A stretch of DNA of 64,000 nt from Sclerotinia nivalis (taxonomy: Eukaryota; Ascomycota; Leotiomycetes; Helotiales; Sclerotiniaceae). The notes beneath the pieces were generated by a model. That model was not told where the DNA came from and did no database searches. It was given only the letters and a program-made list of their open reading frames with translations. Each line of letters begins with the position of its first letter. Positions within the stretch are counted from its first letter, which is position 1. Location of the stretch: positions 2,046,001-2,110,000 of the forward strand of contig JAPEIS010000015.1 in the NCBI GenBank assembly GCA_029531795.1, read 5' to 3'. The position numbers and the translations under genes are program-made. Positions 1 to 10,943 of this stretch are shown in pieces.

Positions 1-1021
1 AACAATGAATGACTGACACGACCAACACGGGAAATAAGATTTCAATGGAGAACAGTGGGACGGTGAATGAATGAAAACACGAGAGATTCAATTACATACC
101 TTGGCGATAGGTTCAATTGGACTTAATTTCGAAGATTCACTCTAAAATGAAAGGTCTTTTTTCCTAGGATGGAGAATAATTTGTAGGGGGAGAGATGGGA
201 CAAATTGAGGTAAAGTCGCTTGGAGAGGATAATGAATTTCTGAGGGTTGATTTGAGTATTTGTTTTGATTTGTTGATTTGTTGAAATTTTAATTGATTTT
301 TGCAGAAAGAGAGAAGTTTTTTTTTTTGAGATAAAAGTCGCTGTTCCAAATGAATGTGGTAGAGAGTTGTTTATTTTGGGTATGATAACAACTCTCAGTT
401 GGGAGGGAATGCTTTGAAGAAAAAAAAGAGGGTTGATGAGGTTGGTTGAAGGTGTGAGGTGTAAAAGGGAGAAGTATCACGGAAAAAGAGGAGACAAGAA
501 ATTCCAGGGCAATAGCAGAATAGTATAAGAAAATAAGAGGAGGTAGACGTGGCTATGGGAACGAAAAGCGAGAAGGGTAAGAAGGAAGGGGTGAACGATG
601 GGTGATGGACCACTCAGAGTCAAGTATTGAAATTAGATTCAGGTACAAAATAAATAAATGAGCCAATGAAAAGGTAAAGAATGGGTGGGGGTATGCTAAA
701 GGAAATATCCTAGCTGGGGTGCTTTCACTCCTAGCTCTTTCTTAGCGTGGAGCTTAACCTTGTCTAGTAATAAATATCATATTATTAGAGATGAACTCAA
801 ACATCCAATGGGAGATTTATATGGAAGATTTCATTCTGGACCTGGGATGTGCAGCATGGGTAAAGGAGATTCAAGATTGGCCCGGATACCACCTAGTAAG
901 GTAACTCTTGCACTTTCCCAAATACCTTAATTGTTTTTGTGGGATAGGATCAAAAATCTGAAATGACCTCGAATTTTTAGAAATTTCTTTTTCATGGTGA
1001 ATTGTCACAGTTTTGGTGTGT

Positions 1022-1053
1022 GAGCAGTGAGCAGTGAGCAGTGAGCAGTGAGC
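1022..1053. repeat. Heptamer tandem repeat (GAGCAGT)n
   Basis: Four to five copies of a 7-base unit GAGCAGT occur in a row. A diverged array of the complementary sequence (GCTCAGT units) lies about 450 bases downstream at 1482-1520, so the two can pair as inverted repeats. Confidence 0.8.
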
Positions 1054-1121
1054 ATTGAACAGTACCCAAGTAAGTACCTAATCTGTTTTACCGAGTGAAG
1101 TAAGGATAGGATAGAGATGGC

Positions 1122-1149
1122 TGAGATGGTTGAGATGGTTGAGATGGTC
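1122..1149. repeat. Nonamer tandem repeat (TGAGATGGT)n
   Basis: Three copies of a 9-base unit occur in a row. It is a simple minisatellite with no coding context. Confidence 0.7.
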
Positions 1150-1481
1150 TATCTACCCCCATACAGATGAAGAAGATAGGAGATCGGTACAAAACACTAG
1201 AGTAGTCAGAGTCACCTTAAATAGCATTGTACCAAAGAATCAATGATATTCTCATACAAATTTTAAAAGGTCTGACCATCGTGACTATAATAACATGATT
1301 AATTTCTCTTCAAAGCTTTAAGCTTGATCATTGATAGATAACCAGTATCTAGCTATGATCAAGAAGATCTTGAATCATTTCTTGAGATCAACATTCAAAA
1401 TCTAAGATATTCTGACTGACCGCATGCTGAGTACAGTAATAATAAATAAATAAATGACACAGAGTCCAGACAAACCGACAA

Positions 1482-1520
1482 ACTCACTCACTTGCTCATT
1501 GCTCAGTGCTCAGTGCTCAA
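1482..1520. repeat. Inverted partner array of GCTCAGT units
   Basis: Short direct repeats of GCTCAGT and CACT, complementary to the GAGCAGT array at 1022-1053. Confidence 0.6.
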
Positions 1521-1740
1521 CTGCGCAAACATTATTTATCTGTGCATTACAGTACACCGAAACATCTCCACTTCACTCAACCCAAGGAAACATTTCTACA
1601 TCCAGTCTCTTTTTCTTCCAAACCTCTAATTTCGGCTATTTCCACTGACTGCTAAATGAAGAGCACGTAACCTAGTGAGCACCAACCATAAATATCTCCA
1701 ACGACTCCATCAAATCTTCCCATTTCTGAGAGTAAAGACC

Positions 1741-1781
1741 TTGGAAGTTGGAAGTTGGAAGTTGGAAGCTTGGAAGCTTGG
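1741..1781. repeat. Heptamer tandem repeat (TTGGAAG)n
   Basis: About five copies of a 7-base unit TTGGAAG, the last ones with an extra C (GGAAGCTT). Confidence 0.75.
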
Positions 1782-2170
1782 AGGAAGACGCCGGAGACCC
1801 TTTCAATATTCGGTCTCGGGATGACCTTTACCCTAGAACAAAGTCCCGTGCTCTGGTTTCATCCTATTTCTTATTCAAGGAACATTCCTCAAATGCCATT
1901 CAGGGAATGCGAGCGAGAATTTTTAATTTTTTTTTAAATTTTGCCGCTGAGCTTGCCATTGAGCGAATAGACCCTGATCAGGTACCTAGTAGTTCATCCC
2001 ATGCGAGCCTTGTATCGTTTGATTCGTTTCGTTCCAAGATACGTTTTTGGGACTGACTTCGGAGGAAGTGGTGGAATCGGGATCACCGTTCACAAGCTCA
2101 GGGGTATCGTTTCAATAACCCTATCTAAACTTTTGAAGACAAGACAAGACCTCATGATTTTAAAAACTCG

Positions 2171-2199
2171 CCAATTCAACCAATTCAACCAATTCAATC
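2171..2199. repeat. Tandem repeat (CCAATTCAA)n
   Basis: Three copies of a 9-base unit CCAATTCAA. Confidence 0.7.
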
Positions 2200-5100
2200 T
2201 TGATGCGTCAAAGATAACGAGCACGATAGATAACATTTTCATGTCGTGATCTATGCTATGTTCTGATTGAAAGTCGTGGCTCATGACGAGTCTCAAATTT
2301 TAATCTCATAACAACATGGCAATAGTTTTTTTTTTAATGGTGGGGTGTTGGCATGAGGAATCCACGTTTGTTCGAAGATCATAAAACATGTGGTAGTGAG
2401 GGATTTGGGGCCCAGAATTGAGGGTCTTTGAAGTTGTGTGGCAGAGGAGTTGATGAAAAGCGGATGAAAGAAGATAATGAAGAATTCCGATACTCATCCT
2501 CTTCGTATCACGGTTAAAATCCTGATGATCCTGCCTCAACCGCTACAGATGTCGTACGGCAGGATTCTTCCGTTACACTTATTATTATTATTCATGGGTG
2601 ATTCTAACACACACGGTAGAATCTTACTCGTTATCCCTGATTTAACGTTGTTCAGCCATTTAAGATATCTCCACGTTGCTATCACAACCTCCAAACTGTT
2701 TTCACCCGCCTGATGAATCGTGATGATGTGCGACTTTAACTTCCACATTTATCACGCATTCAACATGGGCCAGCCCAATCGATACGAATAACTCCGAATT
2801 TATCTCAGGTCCTCCACTCCCCAATAAAACCCCAAAGGTGGCAAGAACATCCAGACCAATTCAATTGCACATCAGATCGACAACAACAAATCTAAATCTC
2901 TCGTATCCTCACATTTCATTTTCTTCATTTCCTTGTCCAGAAATCTCAACCCTTAAGACCGCACTATTAACCACCCACCAGCCGCTGGCTTTGATCCTAA
3001 AAAAAAACGGCGCAGAATGATGCGATGGAATCTACTCGTGCGGCCAGATTGTCTGCCACACATTCGTACTAGATATCTGGTTTAAATTTTGCGGGTAGGG
3101 CTATTTGAGATATCAAAGAGGTTAAGTTCTAGAAATTTATACTAGATACAATAACATTTTTAGAGTATGTAGATTGAATACACTCCATAAACGAATATTC
3201 AATACGAAGTACAAAGTACGAATGCTCAATTAATAAAAGTGGAATAGAAGAAAATAATCCATTCTATTTACCTATCTACAATAAGGTTTTCCCCCGCCAA
3301 TTCTAAACTTTCTAGCCACACGTAAACGAAGTAATGATACGGGCTGAGCCGTCTCTGTCCACGCCTTGAAAAGTTAAAAAGCTGGCTTCCACCGCTGCTT
3401 CTTGGCATACTTTACCCCTGACTATATTCAGGCACTGCATTATTATTCGTTGTTTGCATTACCGTACCACCTTTTATTTACTCGTTTTATCCGACCTATT
3501 CATCATTGTATTGTTTGTATAAAGTTTATGTCACCGACAGTACACTTTGCATAGGTATCTAGAGGATTCATAGTCATCGACAAACTGATTTTAAGCATTC
3601 CGATAATCGGATATGATGTGGATGATGTGGTTCATTGGCTTTAAGTTGTACATATCCGATCGGCCCCGTTCACGTGCGCACTTTACCCCAAGCGAAGCGA
3701 TCCTCTTAAGGTTCCTATCCGCCCTCCCAAAAGCTTTACCCTAAATTAGTCTCAACATCAAATAAAGCAAGAATGCGCAAGTGCGCTGTCGATCATCGTG
3801 TTCATGTTTGTCTCCTCTGGTATTATGGCATATCATGAACTCACTCTTGCGAGCCTCATTCGGGGAGATGCCAGGCTATAGTTAGCTTGCTGCTCTCGAC
3901 ATTGGTGTCAGGCCGGAACGCACCTCGCCATTTCGGCATTTTCTTTATACCATCACCTTTTGTTATTTGTAGTCAGGTTGAAAGACCTACTAGTGTTCAA
4001 TTTCCATTTTACGGTTACTAGGTTTGTACTCATCGCTGGTACGCATGCGCCACGAATAAGGCATATTTACCTGGTTACCAAAATCCTATGCTAAGTTGCT
4101 AAGGGAGAGGAATGGAGTAAATAGACAGAGCATAGGTCTGGTGCCATTATCATGAGTCTCATTTGAGCGCTAATTGGTAATATTCCGCTACTTGCTGAGA
4201 TAGCCCAGTTGTTATTATCACTATAAATTCTGAGTGCTCACTCCCAAGCAAATATCATTATCATTCCAGTTCTCATTCGAAGAGATACCCCGCAGCTGAT
4301 GTCACCCCACGTTCCACATTCCATCTTATATCGATTTATCCACATTCCCATCTCATATGTTTACTCCTATCGATAAACAAACACAAATGTCTTGTAAATT
4401 CCAGTATACCAGGTTTTTGGGAATTGTGGCAAATTATCCGATAAGGCTGTATGCCAGTCGCCATAATTTAAGGACAGGGCTGAGGTTTGATTTGTGTCCG
4501 AATTCTCAATGATGTGTGATTTACGTCAGTGGCTGCCAAACCTCGAAGTTCATTTGTTTAGCTGTGTGTGCTGTAAGTGTTTGGTAATAAGATTATTTAA
4601 ATTGGTCAAAATGTGTCAAGATTTTCATTTACTGTTTTGCTCACTGTCGCTTGACATGCATATCTTACTCAAGTTTGACGGTGCCCGTCAATTTATATCT
4701 TGCATCGTACCAAGATAAGCAAACAAAAAATCAACGCGATACAGAATTGAGCAGTCATGTTGCAATTGTTGCAAGGTGTTAGGCTCATCATACTGCTTCT
4801 CATCAAATTCTTGTGATCAGAAGTCTATACGTATCATGTCATTACATCTTTGTCAGTGTTGATGTTGTCATTAGATATAGGACCGCGAGATGAAATTTAT
4901 CCGGGCTTGCAATCAAGCCTATACGTTGCCGAACACAAGCATGTACTCGCCATCCCCGTAAGTCTAATACAGAGCTAGGGTAAAGGGTAAGGTGAACCTC
5001 CGACCTTTATTCGGAATTTATTCGTCGGATAATTTGCGTATTATCGTGTATGCATATGTTATTGTTATAACTGTTGGTTATTTCTGTTGGACTGGGTATC

Positions 5101-5463
5101 ATTCGTTTGATACCTTCCATTTAAAATTACCCCGGGTCGATTATAGCCCAATAAGAAAAAGGAACATCCTATTTGGGTTATTACTCAATATACCTAAAAC
5201 CTGCCGCCGAGGATGGGACTATCAGAATAGTGAATTATGATAACAAATGCACTATATGCACTAGATCAACTAGATTAATATCATTCATCTCTGACAGGGA
5301 CTTCCTTGCCTCAACTCTGGGCAGCGTACTGAATTGTTATACAATCCTTTGTGTGGGTCTTCCGTGCTTTCTTTCAAGCAATCTGGCTCTCGACACACCA
5401 CACATTACAAGCGCTTCTTACTGAGATAGCGATATCGGCTCAAGTTGGGTCAGTCAATGGTTT

Positions 5464-7135
5464 CAGACACTCAAGATACCTTTCTCTGTTGTAGCGGATC
5501 CTCTGCTACAGCTGAACCGCGAGAAATTCGACTTCAACATGCAGTTTGAGAAGTTATTCTTCTCCATCATTCCGTCCGGTTTGTTCATCATAATAGCATG
5601 TTGGCAAATGTTTTCCCAAGTTTGAGTACGTAGAGGTATCTTCACGTACTTGGAACTACTTTAAGACACTATCACAACATACATCGCATTGGAACTTTCA
5701 CTCATATTGATTAGTGTTGGGTCTTTCCATGAACCAGCATGTTTACAGCTGCCTCGGCTCTCAAGCTTGTGGCGGACTTGTCGATGATGCCCATATGTAT
5801 CATTCATTAAAGCAGAAGCCCAAGGCCATCCGTCTTGCTGAACAGCTACTTGTTGCTAACTCTTCTTCTGGATGTGGCTCAAGCAAGAATATTATTTCTG
5901 TCATCAGATAACAGATCGGCGCTTATTTATGGCAGCATCTTTCATAGTAGCCCTAGTCGTGAAATTTGCAATCTTGATCAACAAAAGTCAAGATGGGTAA
6001 GCTGGAATGAGAAAGAGCACAGTCCAGAAGAGAAGAGTGGTCATCGGCGTCTTTCTCTGGTTGATGGCTGAACAAGATGTTCTTAAAGGGATATAGTAAA
6101 GTTTTGACGATCGATGATCTTTATCCCTTAGATAGCTCTTTTAATGCCGAATTCCTCCACGATGAGTTCTCCAAGGATATGGATTACTCCAAACTGAGAG
6201 GCAATAAGTTTGGTTCTTTGTAAGTGTTAATGCACACGCTGAAAGTCCCTTTTTACTTCCTATCCCATTATGCCTAGCACTTATTGGTTTTACCTTTTGT
6301 CAGCCTCTTTCCATCGAAAAGCTATTGGATTCTCTGTCCCAGTCTGAACTAGATGCGGATGTCGGATGTGGTTTCATCGGAGCTAGCGTACTGATCTACT
6401 CTGGAATCGCTATCTCACAGGCCTTCTATTGGTATAGTAGAGTCACGGTTGAATTGCAACATCCATTACTGATACATAAATATTGGTAACTTCACCGCTG
6501 AATGTGTACTATGGCAAGATCCATACTGGTCACGGAGACTCATATCAAAGTTACCAAAGCTCGTATAGGAGCCGGCGATGATAGTGATGCACTCACATTG
6601 ATGAGAACAGACATAGGACGCATAAAAATGGGTTTGGGAACTCTGCACGAGTTTTGGGTGAGTCTCATCCAGACTCCGATAGCAGAATAGATGTTGTATA
6701 TCCGAATTGGTGTCGTCTTTTGCACACCAATGCGACTTGTTCTGGTTTGCTTCAACGGATTTGGAGTTCTTATAAAGTTTGCTTGGGATTTGCAGAGAAA
6801 CTGGATGGCAGGAGTCCGACAGCTGCAGTCATCACAAGCATGAATGATTTGAAGATATCTGACCTCTCTGCCACTGTTAGCCATTGTGCACAGCGTTGGA
6901 CTAGCAGCCGAAGCACGATTCCACAGAACATTCATCACTGAGGCGCTTTTTGGTTTTATTCCACTACTAAATGGACCACCATTGACTTCTGCATTCACTT
7001 CAACAACATTGGATGCCTCGGAAGTATTCACGATTCTTTCTTTTCGTACGCTTCTAACCGTCCCACTGTCTCAAATATTTCAAACTACACCGGAGCTTGT
7101 CTCTGGGCTAGCCTAAGGGTTATGGGGAGTGTTAT
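5464..7135 (+). pseudogene. ABC-C (MRP-type) multidrug transporter relic, N-terminal half only
   Basis: Read across all three frames, this stretch recovers successive blocks of a fungal ABC-C full transporter. In order these are the N-terminal membrane segment (FDFNMQFEKLFFSIIPSGLF, about 5530-5590), the second N-terminal block with RPSVLL and LLLTLLLDVAQAR (about 5825-5890), the SPEEKSG motif before the first transmembrane domain (about 6020-6040), and VLTIDDLYPL (about 6100-6130). Then follow the block ending SGIAISQAFYWY (about 6337-6435), ALTLMRTDIGRIKMGLGTL (about 6583-6640) and FTILSFRTLLTVPLSQIFQ (about 7027-7083). The frame changes repeatedly and stops interrupt it. Both ATP-binding domains and the second transmembrane domain are absent, so it cannot work. 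These proteins normally export drugs or toxins across the plasma or vacuolar membrane. Identification rests on recalled family motifs. Confidence 0.75.
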
Positions 7136-7565
7136 GAAAGAGGAGTTTGCGGCGTATACGTATACGGTTGTAGATGTTAATCATCATTAAGATGAGACTT
7201 TTAAACGATCTTAACGATTTATAATACTAAACTACTCATATTAGATGAAAGATCTTTTATGTTCAAATTCATTTACTTTAATCAAATGATATTATTGATA
7301 AACTACTTCCTGCGCCCTTTTAAGTAGGGGCGTCATATAAGTAAGAGATGCGGCTAGTGTTGTGGCTTGAATATAAGTGGTGTAACGGTTCACGATTTTT
7401 GTTGGTAGCATTATCGGATTGCGCATTTACAACAACACTACTAACATTATTTTCAACAACACCATGTCGCAGATCCTTCAAGAGCCCTCTGAGCATCGAT
7501 GTAATACGTAACTCACAGCCCCATCATCAAGCGCAACCACTGCACGGACTGATCACTTTTCCAAT
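7136..7565. other. Gap between ABC relic and F-box relic
   Basis: AT-rich DNA without a convincing gene. An ATG at about 7463 opens a frame of 15 codons that ends at a TAA, and it does not join the F-box gene without an unsupported intron. Confidence 0.4.
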
Positions 7566-9508
7566 ATGATGGTACACGTTGTTGTTCTGAAGTGCTCATT
7601 ATGCCGTTATAATCCCAATGAGATGCAATGGACAGGCACATTCCATACAGGTATTGCTCTAAGTTTGGTTGGTTTTTTAAATTCTAATTTTGAAAATAGT
7701 ATTTCGAAACTACGAAGATGGCACTATAACACTTACCCACAAGATATATATTCCTCATCCTTATTGTAGTTTTGGTGCCATAAACTGTACTTTTGGAACC
7801 CCTCCAACACTTCGGGAAATGCGAATTCAGTTTCGGTTGTGCAGATTAAAACTGCAATCTCGTGGTGCTCATCTTATCCACCCAGTCTGTTTGGAGACTC
7901 TGCAAAATCTACTCGGACAGAATATGTCAGCAGAGCAGCTATTTATAGCCTATCGATATTTAGAGCAGGAATAGGGGAAAGAAGAGTTAGTCGATCTGAA
8001 ACTTTGCCATCGTAAGATCTTTGTTTGACATTCTTGTTTCTTCTGCTTATTATCTTAATAGCTTCTTTCGATCCTACCAAACCACTCATTGACATACCCA
8101 ATTCCAATAATTTGTTGCATGATACAACCGCGGTATCAAAATTCGAAACTTCATTGCCATTGGATGTAAGATGGATGGTTCTTTCGTACCTCGATTCGAA
8201 ATCACTCCTCAGCTATTTCAATTGCAGCCTCGAGGCTTTCGAATCAGCCATACAATTTCCTACTTGGCGGCTTCTGTACTGTTATCTCAAGCTTTCAAAA
8301 GTGCAAGAATTCATAACTTCCGCTTATGATAAGTTTGAAGATACTGATTATCTCGCATTGGACTCATTGCTGTTATGGCTAGAAGACATGGATCAGCTCG
8401 CGCATCACCTCAGAAATATTCTATCTTCGAAGTCGTGTTTCTTCAAAGTGCCTGCATCTCTATCTCCTACCGAGGACTTCCCACTTGGGCATCGACGCCT
8501 CTTTACACAAATCTCTACTTCTGTGAAAGGCTTGACAGTCTATACTATATCGATACGAGGAAGAGATTATATCTCTGGAATAGAAGGGATACCATCTAAT
8601 AGCTGTCAATCGATCGGATATCTTCATGGTGCTAAGCAAAGAATATATTTTGATATGGAGAAGACAAATAGTCTCAGCTTTCTTGTTGATTCGTTGGGGC
8701 TCCGCAGTCTTCAGATTGGAGAATCAACCTGGTCTTCGGGAACCCCTGATCGATTAGGGTGTTTTGAAGGAAGAAGTATCCTTCAAAATAGGACTTTTGC
8801 AGAGCTAGTTGTATTTACTGATGTGAGTTTACACCTGATTTACTCTTTTGTATTACAAAATTAATCGGTCATCATCCAGACCCTTAAATTTCGTCATATT
8901 GGCTGGCATCGACAGCATTTTGTAGACTCAATCGAGCCACCACCTCATCTTTCATCGAAATCGTCTACTCATATATCCGAAACTATCATCATGAGACCGC
9001 AGCGTCTTGAGCTGATATCATCTCAAGATATTTTCTACATAAATAGGAATTATTGCGATTGGGCCCTACAGGCGTTTTTGGCCATCACAACAGAATCAAT
9101 TATATTCGATAATAATATGTCTGGGATATCAATGATTTATCGGAATGAAACGATACGTGGTATTCGAGTACACTCTCAAGGATCATCAAAGTTCATAGGA
9201 GACCTTGGTGATACAGAAGAGTTCTTCCCAATACTTAGTGGTAAGGAAGCAATCAACCGAATTGATGTATTCACATCTTGGTCTTGTGCTATTGAAGTAT
9301 GTCGATTCCAAAACATTTAGATCAAGGACGCAATACTAATGTAGATTTCCAGATCCATACTACGCTTGGAAGAGGACATATTTTTGGACGAATTAATCAA
9401 GTTGATGAATACCATACCTTTGTCTCTTCCGAAGGCCGGTCTATTCACGGTTTGATTTTAGCATGTTACGGATTTCAATTATCATTAGTCGCAGTTTCTT
9501 ATCAGTAG
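7566..9508 (+). pseudogene. F-box protein of a fungal F-box/DUF7600-like family, broken by one in-frame TAG
   Basis: Five exons fit: 7566-7650, 7700-8011, 8062-8822, 8880-9296 and 9353-9508. All introns are 49-57 bases with GT...AG ends, and the reading phase holds throughout (about 576 codons). Exon 1 starts with a CSLC pair and TGTFHT, followed by VFRNYEDG, as in this family's N-terminal domain. The F-box-like stretch LPLDVRWMVLSYLDSKSLL lies at the start of exon 3. The C-terminal part includes SIGYLHGAKQRI and MSGISMIYRNETIRGIRVHS, matching the family's repeat-like domain. The only defect I see is TAG at 7972-7974, directly before the second intron. CAG to TAG would be one C-to-T change. 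If intact, it would be expected to recruit substrates to an SCF ubiquitin ligase. A readthrough or alternative splice cannot be excluded. Confidence 0.7.
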
Positions 9509-10109
9509 TTTTGAATGAGAGAGATGTAATTTGCTGAAGAAAAGATGGTTCAGGTGATCAAATTAAGGGCAGTTTTGTTGCTCCTTGCGGTCCCTTCCTA
9601 TTAATCACAATTCTGTCCTGTCGGACCTTGACTTCATGTAAAGCAAGTATCAATACACCCCCGAAACTATATACATATATGATGAAGTCCTTCTAAGGGT
9701 TCTTCCATGATCATTTTGAACATTAAACCTAAGGTCCCTTAGTCACGTTATTTCTTCACAAGACTTCCTTAATAGATTTTGCAAGAGAATTGAAAGCGAT
9801 AAAAAAAACGGCGCAAGTTTGAGAACGAAGGAAGGAAAATAAAAAACGAAGGAAGGAAGAAAGGAAGGAAGGAAAAGAAAATACAATTTCAATATGTTAC
9901 TAAGCCCAATTTCCCCTGCCCTTGCTATTGCTCGTAGCATCGCTTTTCAACCCCCTTGTTGAGAGAGTGCTTGAGTGTGTAGCACATTGTCGTGATTAGA
10001 CCGAAGAGAATATATGGTCCGAAAGATGAAGGACTTAACCAGCCCTTGGTCATTGGTACTGTGCAGCTGTTCCATTCCACAAAAACCATTTCTTTGAATC
10101 TTCGCCAGG
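9509..10109. other. Intergenic DNA with a GGAA microsatellite
   Basis: No gene is seen. It lies between the ends of two converging relics and carries the GGAA-rich purine tract at 9825-9880. Confidence 0.5.
9825..9880. repeat. (GGAA)n-type purine microsatellite
   Basis: An impure run of GAAGGAAGGAAA units. Confidence 0.7.
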
Positions 10110-10943
10110 CTAACCACTATCGCAATAGACCCATTCATTTCGTGGGCAATAAGGAGTATTTGAAACGAGAGTTGAATTGGAATACAGTGAATAGGTTTTC
10201 GTAGCGTCTGTATAGTACCATGTTCTCGTGGAGTTTGCGGATGTACTGGGCTGTGTAGCTGAAAAGGGAGCTACTGATGTGAGCCTAGCGAAACCAGCAG
10301 TCAATGTAGGCGCCCCTTGAGTTAAGGAAGTTGCAATAGGTGTATATGATGCTTGTGCAATAGCAGATGTTGCTGAAGGACCAGCCAATGCAGTTCGAAC
10401 CACCGCTTTCGCTTTCTCAAGGAAGTTATAAATCTTTGTGGTATCATTAGCGATTCCAGTATCTTTATAATTTTCTATATCTGTAGGTAAAGTACTATTC
10501 CAATAAGGAATTAGATCAATATAATTCCTGTTTATCTTAACAATCCAAGTTCGAATCTTTATTCCAAAGACAATTGTATTATACAACTTGAATCGATGTT
10601 CCAATCCTTCTGGTAAAAAAGTATTGTCGATATAATCATAAAGTTGTTTTTCCATTTATCGAATAAAGCGAGGAGTTTTGTTGTAACGCTTACATTCTAT
10701 TATAAGTAGAATGATAAAGCGAAATTCGTTATCATAATAACGAACTATAATATCTACAGCTTTGGTTGTATTATTTATAGGCTGTTGTCCATTCATAGCG
10801 ATATCATCAATCGCCATATAATAATTGAGGATGTTCTCCCATAAAGGAACCGTAGCAGACTCTCGTTTTTTGGGATCGCTAGCTTCGAGATAGGCACCAT
10901 GCAATTTTCTCGTCTTGATAAGTCCGTAAGGTCTAAAAGACAT
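10110..10943 (-). pseudogene. Fungal protein with PD-(D/E)XK nuclease-like core, split by one TAA
   Basis: Two open frames, 10943-10656 and 10655-10110, lie in the same frame and are separated only by a TAA at 10656-10658 (CGC TTT ATT CGA TAA ATG GAA). Together they give about 276 codons. The first part has VDIIVRYYDNEFRF followed by IILLIIECKR. A D and then ExK in a hydrophobic strand is the pattern of the PD-(D/E)XK nuclease fold, and the ECK-plus-QLYDYI order resembles a common uncharacterised ascomycete family. The second part ends in an Ala/Ser/Thr-rich low-complexity tail. No intron removes the stop. CAA to TAA would be a single C-to-T change. The function is unknown, and I recognise only the fold pattern. 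Either two short genes or one broken gene is possible; the broken gene fits better. Confidence 0.5.

Larger units (their letters stand above)
1..5463. other. Gene-poor AT-rich stretch with short tandem repeats
   Basis: No reading frame here resembles a known protein, and none of the short open frames joins across plausible introns into a longer product. The stretch holds several short tandem arrays, listed separately. It may contain the upstream region of a gene left of the window or old decayed sequence. From about 4.5 kb onward it leads into the ABC-transporter relic, but I could not align anything before about 5464 to that family. Confidence 0.5.

Noticed and set aside
6540..7031. 163-codon minus-strand open frame
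   Set aside because: It is antisense to the ABC-C transporter relic, whose plus-strand frames match family motifs; the minus product resembles nothing.
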